Source: Cupriavidus yeoncheonensis (lineage in GTDB: Bacteria; Pseudomonadota; Gammaproteobacteria; Burkholderiales; Burkholderiaceae). Taken from it: a stretch of DNA of 64,000 nucleotides. The notes beneath the pieces were generated by a model that saw only the letters and a program-made list of their open reading frames with translations, had not been told where the DNA came from and ran no database searches. Made by a program: the position numbers and the translations under genes. Of this stretch, positions 51,831 through 60,467 are shown one piece after another. The stretch covers positions 248,001 to 312,000 of the forward strand of contig NZ_CAJPUY010000003.1 of assembly GCF_905397275.1 (NCBI RefSeq), in the 5' to 3' direction. The number at the start of each line of letters is the position of its first letter. Position 1 is the first letter of the stretch.

Positions 51831-52673
51831 TCAGTCGCGCGCCGCTTCGAATCGCGGCGCCCGCTTCTCCAGGTTTGCCCGCACCGCTTCGCGCTGGTTT
51901 GGCGAGCCGACCAGCCTGTCCTGCTCCACCGACTCGGCCATCAGGATGGCCGCGTTATCGCCGCCCTCGACCACTTCCATCAGCCGCTTGGCGGCGCGGA
52001 TGGCGTGCGGGTTCCTGTGCGCGACCTGGCGTGCCGCTTCCAGCGCGGCGGCGCGCGGATCGTCCACCACGCGCGTGGCCAGGCCCAGCTCGCACGCTTC
52101 CGTGCCGCTGACCACACGGCCCGTGTAGACCAGTTCGCGCAGCACGTCCGGGCGCACCAGCCCGCGCGTCAGCACCATGCCTGCCATATCGGGCACCAGG
52201 CCCCACTTGATCTCCATGATCGAAAGCCTGGTGTCGGCCGTGACGAAGCGCACGTCCGCGCCCAGCGCCACCTGCAGGCCGCCGCCGAACGCCACGCCAT
52301 GCACCGCAGCGAACACGGGCACCGGCAACTCGCGCCACACCATGCACGCGTATTGCGGTCGGTTGGAGATGCCATGCACGCGCGCGGCCAGACGGCCCGG
52401 GCGGATGCCGGGGTCGCCACCCTCGCCACCCGCGCCGTTGCCGAGCATGCCGGCCATGCTTTCCATGTCCAGGCCAGCGCAAAACGCGCGGCCTTCGCCC
52501 GACAGCACCACCGCGCGCAGGTCCGGCGTCTCGCGCAGCCGTTCGCCGGTGGCGATCAGCGCGTCGAACATGGCGGGATCGAGCGCGTTCATCTTGTCGG
52601 CGCGGTTGAGGCGCACGTCGGCGACGCCGTCCTCGATGGTCACAATGATGCGGTCGGTGCTGCTGGCGCTCAT
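51831..52673 (-). CDS. Enoyl-CoA hydratase/isomerase-family protein
   Basis: 280 residues from ATG 52673 (AAGGAG upstream). The crotonase fold has two oxyanion-hole blocks, GRAFCAGLDMES (near 65-77) and GVAFGGGLQVALGADV (near 115-130), and the SIMEIKWGLVPDMAGM block with a catalytic glutamate. Last gene of the SDR-crotonase-ligase operon. The exact substrate is unknown. Confidence 0.9.
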   Translation of the reverse strand: MSASSTDRIIVTIEDGVADVRLNRADKMNALDPAMFDALIATGERLRETPDLRAVVLSGEGRAFCAGLDMESMAGMLGNGAGGEGGDPGIRPGRLAARVHGISNRPQYACMVWRELPVPVFAAVHGVAFGGGLQVALGADVRFVTADTRLSIMEIKWGLVPDMAGMVLTRGLVRPDVLRELVYTGRVVSGTEACELGLATRVVDDPRAAALEAARQVAHRNPHAIRAAKRLMEVVEGGDNAAILMAESVEQDRLVGSPNQREAVRANLEKRAPRFEAARD

Positions 52674-52744
52674 GCTCGGCTCCTTCTGGCTTGGTTCAGT
52701 GTCGGGATTGGCTGCCCGCACCGCGACGGCGCGGGCAGCAGGTC

Positions 52745-54406
52745 TTACGCTGTGCGCTCGTCTTTCACGGTCGGCAGCACATAGTTGCGGTAGGCCTCGC
52801 GCAGCTTCAGCTTGAGCAGCTTGCCGGTCGCCGTATGCGGCAGTGCATCGACGAACACCACGTCGTCGGGCACCCACCAGCGCGCGACCTTGCCCGCCAG
52901 GAAGGCAAGCAGCTCGGCTGGCCTGACTTCCTGGCCGGGCCGTTTCACCACGATCAGCAGCGGCCGCTCCTGCCACTTGGGATGGGGCACGCCGATGACG
53001 GCCGCCTCCGCCACCGCCGGATGGCTCATGGTGGCGTTCTCCAGGTCGATCGACGAGATCCACTCGCCGCCGGACTTGATCACGTCCTTGGCGCGGTCGA
53101 CCAGCTGCACATAGCCTTCGGGGTCGATATTGGCCACGTCGCCGGTATCGAACCAGCCGTCGTTGTCGAGCGCGTCATGCTCGGCCTTGAAATAGCCCGA
53201 GGCGATCCACGGACCGCGCACCTTGAGGCGGCCGAAGGCCTTGCCGTCGTGCGGCAGCGCGCGGCCTTCGTCGTCCTCGATGCGCAGCTCGACGCCCCAC
53301 AGCGCGCGGCCCTGCTTCAGCTTGATCCTGAGCTGCTCGGCCTCGCTCAGGCCGGCATGCTGCGGCAACAGCGTGTTGATCACGCCGATCGGGCTGGTCT
53401 CGGTCATGCCCCAGCCCTGCACCAGCGCCGCGCCAAACTGCTTTTCGAAGCGCTCGATCATGGCCGCCGGCGCGGCCGATCCGCCCACGCCAGCCACGCG
53501 CAACACCAGCTCGCGCGGATCGATCTCGGGGTGTGCGTCGAGGTACTGGAACAGCATCAGCCATACCGTGGGCACGGCGGTGGAGTAGTTCACGCGCTCG
53601 TCGCGCAGCAGCCGGTACACGCTTTCGCCGTCGAGGTGCTGCGCCGGCAGCACCATCTTCGCGCCGTTCATCGCGCACGCGTAGGGCAGGCCCCAGGCGT
53701 TGGCGTGGAACAGCGGCACGATCATCAGGATGCTGCTGGCGGGGCTGACGCCGAAGGTGTCGGAGCCGCTCGCCTTGAGGCTGTGCAGCACGGTGGAGCG
53801 GTGCGAGTACAGCACGCCCTTGGGGTTGCCCGTGGTGCCGGACGTGTAGCACAGCGAGGACGCGGTGCGCTCGTCGAACTGGGGCCACTCGTAGTCTTCG
53901 CTGCTGCCGGCGAGCAGGTCTTCATAGCAGAGCAGGTTGGGAATGCCCATCCCGGCCAGCGCTGCCATGTGCTCGGGATCGGTCATGGCCACGTAGTGCC
54001 TGATCGTCCCGAGCTGCGGTGCGAGCCTGGCGACCAGCGGCGCGAAGCAGCTGTCGAAGCACAGCACGCTGTCTTCGGCGTGGTTGACGATGTATTCGAT
54101 CTGCTCGGGGAAGAGCCGCGGGTTGACCGTATGCAGCACGGCGCCCGAGCCCGACACGCCGAAATACATCTCCAGGTGCCGGTGCGTGTTCCACGCCAGC
54201 GTGCCGATGCGGTCGCCTTCGCTCAGGCCCAGCTTGGCGAGCGCGTTGGCCAGCTGCCTGGCGCGGCGATGCACCTGGTCATAGTTGCTGCGCACCGTGC
54301 CGCCTTCCACGGTGCGCGAGATGATCTCCTGTTGCGGGTGGTACGCCGCCGCGTACTCGATCAGCGATGAAATCAACAACGGACGGTCTTGCATGAGGCC
54401 CAGCAT
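52745..54406 (-). CDS. Fatty-acid/acyl-CoA ligase
   Basis: 553 residues of the AMP-forming class. Activates a carboxylic acid with ATP to the acyl-CoA. Seen: the P-loop CYTSGTTGNPKGVLYSH near 190, VQGWGMTETSP near 335, GWFDTGDVANID near 420 and VIKSGGEWISSID near 440, ending in the catalytic lysine block TATGKLLKLKLR. GGAGA precedes the ATG. Likely for medium or long chains. Confidence 0.93.
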   Translation of the reverse strand: MLGLMQDRPLLISSLIEYAAAYHPQQEIISRTVEGGTVRSNYDQVHRRARQLANALAKLGLSEGDRIGTLAWNTHRHLEMYFGVSGSGAVLHTVNPRLFPEQIEYIVNHAEDSVLCFDSCFAPLVARLAPQLGTIRHYVAMTDPEHMAALAGMGIPNLLCYEDLLAGSSEDYEWPQFDERTASSLCYTSGTTGNPKGVLYSHRSTVLHSLKASGSDTFGVSPASSILMIVPLFHANAWGLPYACAMNGAKMVLPAQHLDGESVYRLLRDERVNYSTAVPTVWLMLFQYLDAHPEIDPRELVLRVAGVGGSAAPAAMIERFEKQFGAALVQGWGMTETSPIGVINTLLPQHAGLSEAEQLRIKLKQGRALWGVELRIEDDEGRALPHDGKAFGRLKVRGPWIASGYFKAEHDALDNDGWFDTGDVANIDPEGYVQLVDRAKDVIKSGGEWISSIDLENATMSHPAVAEAAVIGVPHPKWQERPLLIVVKRPGQEVRPAELLAFLAGKVARWWVPDDVVFVDALPHTATGKLLKLKLREAYRNYVLPTVKDERTA

Positions 54407-54506
54407 GATGCGTCTCCTTGTGTTGTTCTCGTGATGCCCCGGGATGGCCGTCCCGGGGGTGCTGCGGGGGTGCTGCGTACGGCGTTTGACCGGGCAACGA
54501 GGGCGA

Positions 54507-55292
54507 TCAGCGGCCCTTGAACTGCGGCGGCCGCTTGCCCACGAACGCGGCCACGCCTTCGCGGAAGTCCTCGCTGCGGCAGGCCAGCGACTGCTGCGAC
54601 GCCTCCAGCTCGAGCTGCGCCGCCAGGTCGTTGCCAGAGCTGGCGTTGAGCGCCTGCTTGATCAGGCCATAGGCGAAGGTCGGCATGCTGGCGAGGTGGT
54701 GCGCCATCTTGCCGGCCTCGGCCTGCAGCGCATCGTCGGCGTGGACCTTCCACACCAGGCCGATGCGCTGGGCTTCTTCCGCATCGATCTTCTCGGCCAG
54801 GATGGCCAGCGCACGCGCGCGCATCTCGCCCGCGTAGCGCGGCACAAAGTATGTGCTGCCGGCATCGGGCACCAGGCCGATCTTCGAGAACGCCTGCAGG
54901 AACGAGGCCGACTTCGCCGCCAGCACCACGTCGGCGGCCAGCGCGATGCTCATGCCGGCACCGGCGGCAACGCCGTTCACGGCGCTGATCACGGGCTTGG
55001 GCATCTCGCGCAGCTTGAGGATCAGGGGGTGATAGCGTTCGCGCAGCAGCGCGCCGGAATCGGCCATCTCGCCGCCGGCATTCTGGCGCGCGGCCAGGTC
55101 CGCGCCCGACGAAAAACCGCGGCCGGCACCGGTCAGCACGACCGCGCGCACCGACGCGTCGTCGGCGGCGCGGTCGACGGCGGCGCGCAGCTCGCGCAGC
55201 AGGTCGGCGTTGAGCGCGTTCAGGACTTCAGGACGGTTCAGGGTGATGGTGGCCACGCCTTCGCTGGCGTGGTAGAGCACGGGGGAGGTCAT
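54507..55292 (-). CDS. Enoyl-CoA hydratase/isomerase, PaaG-like
   Basis: 261 residues from ATG 55292. Crotonase blocks GRGFSSGADLAAR (near 63-75) and GVAAGAGMSIALAADV (near 105-120), then FSKIGLVPDAGSTYFVPR, which resembles PaaG, an isomerase of epoxyphenylacetyl-CoA. With the dienoyl-CoA reductase-like SDR beside it, double-bond isomerisation in fatty-acid breakdown is also likely. Confidence 0.88.
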   Translation of the reverse strand: MTSPVLYHASEGVATITLNRPEVLNALNADLLRELRAAVDRAADDASVRAVVLTGAGRGFSSGADLAARQNAGGEMADSGALLRERYHPLILKLREMPKPVISAVNGVAAGAGMSIALAADVVLAAKSASFLQAFSKIGLVPDAGSTYFVPRYAGEMRARALAILAEKIDAEEAQRIGLVWKVHADDALQAEAGKMAHHLASMPTFAYGLIKQALNASSGNDLAAQLELEASQQSLACRSEDFREGVAAFVGKRPPQFKGR

Positions 55293-55324
55293 CGGACTGT
55301 TTTCCTTCGGGTGATCGTTGGTCT

Positions 55325-56125
55325 TCAGTGGGTCTTCAGGGCATCGGCCGAGGCGTCGCCGAGCTTGCTGCCGCCGTCGCAATCGAGAATGGTGCCGGTG
55401 ACGTAGCGCGCGTTGTCGCAGCTCAGGTACAGCGCGGCATCGGCAATGTCCTGCTTGCTGCCGTAGTCGCGCAGCGGCAGGCGGCCCTTGTAGCGCGCCT
55501 CCATCTCGGGCGTGGGCGCCAGGCGCGCCATGCCTTCCGTATCCGCGATCGGGCCGGGAGAGATGCCGTTCACGCGCACGCCGGCAGGGCCCCATTCCAT
55601 CGCCAGGCATTTCACCAGCATGTTGATGCCGGCCTTGGCCGCGCACGCGTGGGCCTGGAACATCATCGCGTTCACGCCCTGCGGCGCGGTGATGGCGATG
55701 AGCGAGGCGCCAGGCTTGTTCAGGTAGTCGAACGACGCGCGGAACACATTGAACGTGCCGATCAGGTCGATGTCGACCACGGTCTTGAAGCCGTTGGCCG
55801 ACATGCCGACCACCGGCGCCAGGAAGTTGCCGGCCGCCCCCGATATGACGATGTCGATCGGGCCGAGCGTGTCGCGCGCCTGTTTCAGCGCGGCTTCCAC
55901 GGCGGCGTAGTCACGCACGTCGGCGGCCATGCCGATGGCGGTGCCGCCGGCCCCGGTGATCGTGGCCGCGGCGGCCGCAACGCGCTCCGGGTCGCGGCTG
56001 ATCAGCGCGAGCCTGGCGCCGGCACGGGCAAAGCTCTGGGCGATGCCGAGGTTGATGCCGGACGAGCCGCCGGCCACGAAGACAGTCTTGCCGGCGAGCG
56101 CGTCAGGACGGAATGCACTGGACAT
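55325..56125 (-). CDS. SDR oxidoreductase, 2,4-dienoyl-CoA reductase-like
   Basis: 266 residues with the NAD(P) block VFVAGGSSGINLGIA (near 15-30). At the usual YxxxK site the tyrosine is replaced: the block reads FQAHACAAKAG, with lysine kept. The same change is known in peroxisomal-type 2,4-dienoyl-CoA reductases, and EWGPAGVRVNGISPGPIADTEGMARL also matches them. First gene of the operon with two crotonases and an acyl-CoA ligase, which supports breakdown of unsaturated acids. Confidence 0.85.
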   Translation of the reverse strand: MSSAFRPDALAGKTVFVAGGSSGINLGIAQSFARAGARLALISRDPERVAAAAATITGAGGTAIGMAADVRDYAAVEAALKQARDTLGPIDIVISGAAGNFLAPVVGMSANGFKTVVDIDLIGTFNVFRASFDYLNKPGASLIAITAPQGVNAMMFQAHACAAKAGINMLVKCLAMEWGPAGVRVNGISPGPIADTEGMARLAPTPEMEARYKGRLPLRDYGSKQDIADAALYLSCDNARYVTGTILDCDGGSKLGDASADALKTH

Positions 56126-56466
56126 GGGATTCCCTCTGTTGAATGGGTGAGCGAGACAGGCACCGGCGTGCGAGCGGCATGCCGGCGGTTCACGTAAAGG
56201 GAGCAGGGGGGAGCAGGGGAAGCAGGGCCAGGTTCAGCGCAATGCGCGCGTGGTCGGCCAGGTATTGCGGCAGGGCTCAGCGTGGGCGCAAACGTGCATG
56301 GGTGTCTCCTGTCTGTAGTTTTGGCTGGCTCGGCCTGCGACATGCTAACCCGAAGACGGATTCGGTTCATGCACGCCACGCGCGATGCCGCGCCGCAGCA
56401 GCGGAAATTATGTGGCGCCACACGGCGGCGCGGCAACCGGCAAAGACAGGCTTCCAAAAAGAAAAA
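56126..56466. other. Leader region of the SDR operon
   Basis: No long gene. It holds a 21-codon frame with a good ribosome site (separate entry) and a C-rich repeat (CTGCTCCCC-like on the minus strand, about 56199-56229). The operon promoter should be here. Confidence 0.4.
56234..56299 (-). CDS. Possible 21-codon upstream ORF
   Basis: An ATG with AGGAGA five bases upstream, reading MHVCAHAEPCRNTWPTTRALR then stop. It is 108 nt before the SDR start on the same strand. It could be a leader peptide or a remnant. Only the ribosome site supports it. Confidence 0.3.
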   Translation of the reverse strand: MHVCAHAEPCRNTWPTTRALR

Positions 56467-56493
56467 GCCCGCACACCGTTGCGGTGTGCGGGC
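56456..56493 (-). terminator. Rho-independent terminator after gntR
   Basis: A perfect 11-bp stem (56467-56477 with 56483-56493), 5-nt loop, then five T, one C and five more T on the minus strand. Ends the dctA-gntR transcript before the SDR operon. Confidence 0.9.
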
Positions 56494-56620
56494 GGCCTGC
56501 CGGATGTATCAAAGATATTTCAGGAAGGCGCAGTGCCCGTGAAGTGCGCCCCCGCGTCTTCACGAGCGGGGTCAATATTGCATCGCCGCACACGGAAACG
56601 CTTTGACCGTCGTCAACCAC

Positions 56621-57322
56621 TCAGGCGAGCAGCGCCGCAACCAGGTCCTTGCCGCGCGCCGCGGGCGGGCTTTCCTCGAAGTGCAGGGCGGCCTCGACGT
56701 GGCTCAGGTGGTCGACCATCAGCGCCACGGCGCGCTCCACGTCGCCCGCGCGGGCGGCCTCGATGAACTCGCGATGCTCGTCGGACGAGCAGACCGCGTC
56801 GCGCCGCGACTGGTACAGCATGGTGATCACCGCGCTGCGCGTCGACAGCTCGCGCATCATCTCGGTCAGCACGCTGTTGCCGACCACTTCGGCCAGCACG
56901 ATGTGGAAATCGCCGAGCAGGCGGGTGCGGGTCTGGGCGTCGACGCCTTCGACCGACTTGCGCTCGGAGGCCAGGTGCTTGTCGATGCGCTTGTAGTCGG
57001 CCGGCCGCGCCTTGGCGACGAACTCGCGCGCGAGCGCCGCTTCCAGGATGCGACGCACCGCGAACACCTCGCGCGCCTCTTCGGCGCTCGGCTTGGCGAC
57101 GAAGGCGCCCTTGTCCGGCACGATCTGAATGACCTTGTCCTTGGACAGCATCAGCAGCGCCGCGCGCACCTTGGTGCGGCTCACGCGGTAGACGCTGGCC
57201 AGGGCTTCCTCCCGCAGCTTGGTGCCCGGGGGCAGCCGGTGCGAGACGATCGCCGCGACGATGTCTTCGGCGATCGCTTCGGCGGTCATGTCAGGATCGA
57301 TATGCTCGGGCATGGCTTGCAT
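56621..57322 (-). CDS. GntR-family (FCD) transcriptional regulator
   Basis: 233 residues if ATG 57322 is used (57313 also possible; no clear ribosome site). The winged helix (AEDIVAAIVSHRLPPGTKLREEALASVYRVSRTKVRAAL) is followed by an FCD ligand domain from about 80 with DFHIVLAEVVGN. The likely ligand is a dicarboxylate or amino acid, since dctA is 38 nt upstream. Confidence 0.93.
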   Translation of the reverse strand: MQAMPEHIDPDMTAEAIAEDIVAAIVSHRLPPGTKLREEALASVYRVSRTKVRAALLMLSKDKVIQIVPDKGAFVAKPSAEEAREVFAVRRILEAALAREFVAKARPADYKRIDKHLASERKSVEGVDAQTRTRLLGDFHIVLAEVVGNSVLTEMMRELSTRSAVITMLYQSRRDAVCSSDEHREFIEAARAGDVERAVALMVDHLSHVEAALHFEESPPAARGKDLVAALLA

Positions 57323-57360
57323 GGGCGCAGGGCATGCGCATTGGAGGAAATGCCGAGATT

Positions 57361-58752
57361 CTAGCGCCCCGCCGCCGGTGACGGCACGGGCACCACGGCA
57401 TCGGCCGCGTCGGCCATCGGCAGGCCCTCGTCCAGCTCGGTGGCCGGCACCACGCCGTTGAGCACGTCGTGCGCGCGGCCGCGGTCGATATCCTTCTCCC
57501 AGGCCGCCACCACCACGGTGGCCACGCAGTTGCCGATCAGGTTGCCCAGGGCACGGGCAATGCCGATGAACCAGTCGACGGAAAGCACCAGCACCAGGCC
57601 GATAGCCGGGATGGCCGGATGCGCCGACAGCGTCGCCGCCAGGATCACGATGGCCGAGCCGGGGATGCCGTGCGCGCCCTTGGAGGTGATCAGCGCCACC
57701 GCCAGGATGCCGAGCAGGTCGCCCATGGCCAGCGGCGTATTGGTGGCCTGCGCGATGAACACGGCGGCCAGCGTCAGGTAGATCGAGAACGCGTCGAGGT
57801 TGAACGAATAGCCGGTCGGGATCACCAGCCCGACCACGGACTTCTTGATGCCCATGAACTCGAGCTTCTTCATCACCTGCGGCAGCACGCTGTCGGACGA
57901 AGCGGTGCCCAGCACCACCAGCAGCTCGGCGCGCAGGTAGCGGATCAGCTTGATCACGGAGAAGCCGCACAGCCGCATGATGGTGCCCAGCACCACGAGC
58001 ACGAAGACGATCACGGCGCCGTAGAAGAGCACCACGAGGAAGCCGAGCTGCTTGAGCGAGCCGATGCCGTACTTGCCCACCGTGAACGCGACCGCGCCCA
58101 GCACGCCCAGCGGCGCGAGCTTGATGATGAATCCCATCATCTTGAACAGCGTGTGCGAGAAGGTGTCGATCAGGCTCACCAGCGGCTTGGCCTTTTCACC
58201 GACCAGCGACAGCGCACAACCGAACAGCACCGAAACCAGCAGCACCTGCAGCACGTCGCCGCTGGAGAAGGCGCCCATGATCGTGTTCGGGATCAGCTTG
58301 AGCAGGAAGTCGGCCGTGCCCTCGCTCTTCACCTTGGTGGCGTTCTCGATGTAGCCGGCAATGGCGGAAGCATCGAGCGAGCGCGGATCCACGTTCATGC
58401 CGGTGCCCGGATGGAACACATAGGCCAGCAGGATGCCCAGTCCCAGCGCAATGGTGGTGACGATCTCGAAATAGAGCACCGCCTTGATGCCCACGCGGCC
58501 GACCTTCTTGAGTTCGCCCGCGCCGCAGATGCCGGCCACGACCACGCAGAACACGATGGGGCCGATCAGCATCTTGACCAGCTTGATGAAGGCGTCGCCC
58601 AGCGGCTTGAGCTTGGCGGCGAATTCGGGGAACAGCATGCCGAGCGCCGTGCCGATCACAAGGGCGATCAGCACCTGGCCGAACAGCGAGCGGGTAAAGC
58701 GGGTGTGGAGGCGGCCACCAGGGGCGGGGCGCGACTGGACTGCGTGCTGCAT
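57361..58752 (-). CDS. dctA: C4-dicarboxylate transporter DctA
   Basis: 463 residues from ATG 58752 (GGAGA upstream). Sodium- or proton-coupled carrier of succinate, fumarate and malate (DAACS family). Blocks: PLGDAFIKLVKMLIGPIVF, the serine-rich LGTASSDSVLPQVMKKLE, the VIPTGYSFNLDAFSIYLTLAAVF hairpin, and NLIGNCVATVVVAAWE near the end. The operon partner is the GntR gene. Confidence 0.96.
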   Translation of the reverse strand: MQHAVQSRPAPGGRLHTRFTRSLFGQVLIALVIGTALGMLFPEFAAKLKPLGDAFIKLVKMLIGPIVFCVVVAGICGAGELKKVGRVGIKAVLYFEIVTTIALGLGILLAYVFHPGTGMNVDPRSLDASAIAGYIENATKVKSEGTADFLLKLIPNTIMGAFSSGDVLQVLLVSVLFGCALSLVGEKAKPLVSLIDTFSHTLFKMMGFIIKLAPLGVLGAVAFTVGKYGIGSLKQLGFLVVLFYGAVIVFVLVVLGTIMRLCGFSVIKLIRYLRAELLVVLGTASSDSVLPQVMKKLEFMGIKKSVVGLVIPTGYSFNLDAFSIYLTLAAVFIAQATNTPLAMGDLLGILAVALITSKGAHGIPGSAIVILAATLSAHPAIPAIGLVLVLSVDWFIGIARALGNLIGNCVATVVVAAWEKDIDRGRAHDVLNGVVPATELDEGLPMADAADAVVPVPSPAAGR

Positions 58753-59157
58753 GGTTGTCTCCGTACCGGGTCGTGGCCTGCGCCGTTCGCTGGCCCGCCC
58801 GTTATCTGATTCCAGGAATGCCTTGCTGCCCGTACTGCATTCACCTGGGCTGCCGGCCTGCCGTTCAGGACGCACCGTCGAGTTCCGGACGCATCACCCT
58901 CGCGGAATGCCCCCCTGTTGGGGCGGATTCCACGCAATCCGTTGTTCGGACCGGATTGTCCGCAGCGGATTGTCTGAACGTTGGAGCGAATATAGTGCAT
59001 ATCATTTTTGTATGCAATTTTTGAATTCACTGTGCTACCATGAATCGCACAGAATAGAGCTTCGGCCCGGGGCGCCTTTAACTAGGCAGCGCCCCGACTG
59101 GCGCCCCCGCCAGCCCGCGTGCCGCCGCTTCAAGTCCTTCAAGCAGGAGACAAACGC
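58753..59157. other. Divergent promoter region between dctA and a hydrolase gene
   Basis: 405 nt without a gene. The right half has an AT-rich patch at about 58986-59040 holding the inverted repeat described separately. Confidence 0.5.
58996..59016. promoter_or_regulatory. Operator candidate between dctA and the hydrolase genes
   Basis: TGCATA and TATGCA arms with a 9-nt spacer. The right arm lies in TTGTATGCAA, which is itself nearly symmetrical and like GntR/FCD sites. It may be the binding site of the gntR product. Confidence 0.45.
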
Positions 59158-60411
59158 ATGGCAGCAAACCTGTCGCCGGCCGCAGACATCGGCACGCGCA
59201 TCATGGCCTGGCACGACGCCCTGGCCGTCCACACCGAGCAGCCTGGCATGCTCACCCGCACCTACCTGACTGAAGCCCACCACGGCGCCGCCGCGCAGCT
59301 GACCGAGTGGATGCAGGCCGCCGGCATGACGGTGCGCCGCGATGCGGCCGGCAACGTGATCGGCCGCTATGAAGGGACCGCGCCGGGAGCCCCGGCGCTG
59401 CTGACGGGTTCGCACTTCGACACCGTGCGCGACGGCGGCCGCTATGACGGCAACCTCGGCGTGATCCTGCCGATCGCCTGCGTGGCCGAATGGCACCGCC
59501 AGGGCAAGCGCTTCCCGTTCGCCGTCGAGGTGGTGGGGTTCGCGGAGGAGGAGGGCGTGCGCTTCAAGGCCACGCTGCTGGGCAGCCGCGCCATTGCCGG
59601 CACCTTTGACAACAACGTGCTGGACAACGTCGACGACAGCGGCAAGACCATGCGCGACGTGATGGCCGCGGCCGGCTTCGACCCGGCCGGCCTGCCCGCC
59701 GCCGCGCATGACCCGAAGAAAGTGCTGGCCTTCATCGAAGTCCATATCGAACAGGGACCGGTGCTGCTCAACGAAGGCCTGCCGGTCGGCGTGGTGACCG
59801 CCATCTCGGGCGCGAGCCGCTTCATCATCGAACTCGAAGGCCTGGCCGGCCACGCCGGCACGGTGCCGATGGACATGCGCCGCGACGCGGCCATGGCCGG
59901 CGCCGAGATCGGCCTGTACATCGAGAAGCGCTGCGGCGGCAAGCCGGGCCTGGTCGGCACGGTTGGCCAGTTCAACGTTCCCAATGGCGCGACCAACGTG
60001 GTGCCGGGCCGCGCGGTATTCTCCATCGACATCCGCTGCGGCGACGACGCGGAGCGCGAGGCCGCCGTCAATGACGTGCTGGCCGAGATCGAACGCGTGT
60101 GCGCACGCCGCAACGTGCGTGCGCAGGTGCGCAAGACGCACGAAGCCAAGAGTGTTCCCTGCGCCCCGTGGCTGCAGGAGCAATGGGCCGCCGCCATCGC
60201 CCGCCAGGGCGTGCCGGTGCGCCACCTTCCCTCCGGCGCCGGCCATGACTCCATGGCCATTGCCGCGATTGCCGATGTCGCGATGCTGTTTGTGCGCTGC
60301 GGCAACGGCGGCATCAGCCACCACCCCACCGAAATCATGACCGCCGAAGATGCCGAGCTGTCCGCGCGCGTGTTCAGCGATTTCGTCGAGCAATTCCGGC
60401 GGCAGCAATAA
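59158..60411 (+). CDS. Zn-dependent amidohydrolase, allantoate/N-carbamoyl-amino-acid hydrolase type
   Basis: 417 residues from ATG 59158 with AGGAGA 7 nt upstream. Family marks: GSHFDTVRDGGRYDGNLGV (near 85-103), FAEEEGVRFKATLLGSRAIAG (near 131), FIEVHIEQGPVL, the dimer domain start ELEGLAGHAGTVPMDMR, and GAGHDSMAIAAI. It splits carbamoyl or ureido groups. Coupled with a second amidohydrolase 56 nt downstream. Confidence 0.92.
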   Translation: MAANLSPAADIGTRIMAWHDALAVHTEQPGMLTRTYLTEAHHGAAAQLTEWMQAAGMTVRRDAAGNVIGRYEGTAPGAPALLTGSHFDTVRDGGRYDGNLGVILPIACVAEWHRQGKRFPFAVEVVGFAEEEGVRFKATLLGSRAIAGTFDNNVLDNVDDSGKTMRDVMAAAGFDPAGLPAAAHDPKKVLAFIEVHIEQGPVLLNEGLPVGVVTAISGASRFIIELEGLAGHAGTVPMDMRRDAAMAGAEIGLYIEKRCGGKPGLVGTVGQFNVPNGATNVVPGRAVFSIDIRCGDDAEREAAVNDVLAEIERVCARRNVRAQVRKTHEAKSVPCAPWLQEQWAAAIARQGVPVRHLPSGAGHDSMAIAAIADVAMLFVRCGNGGISHHPTEIMTAEDAELSARVFSDFVEQFRRQQ

Positions 60412-60467
60412 GCTGCGCGCGCCTGGAGCGCTTCCTGAAGCTACAGCACAATCCCTGAGAACAAGAC

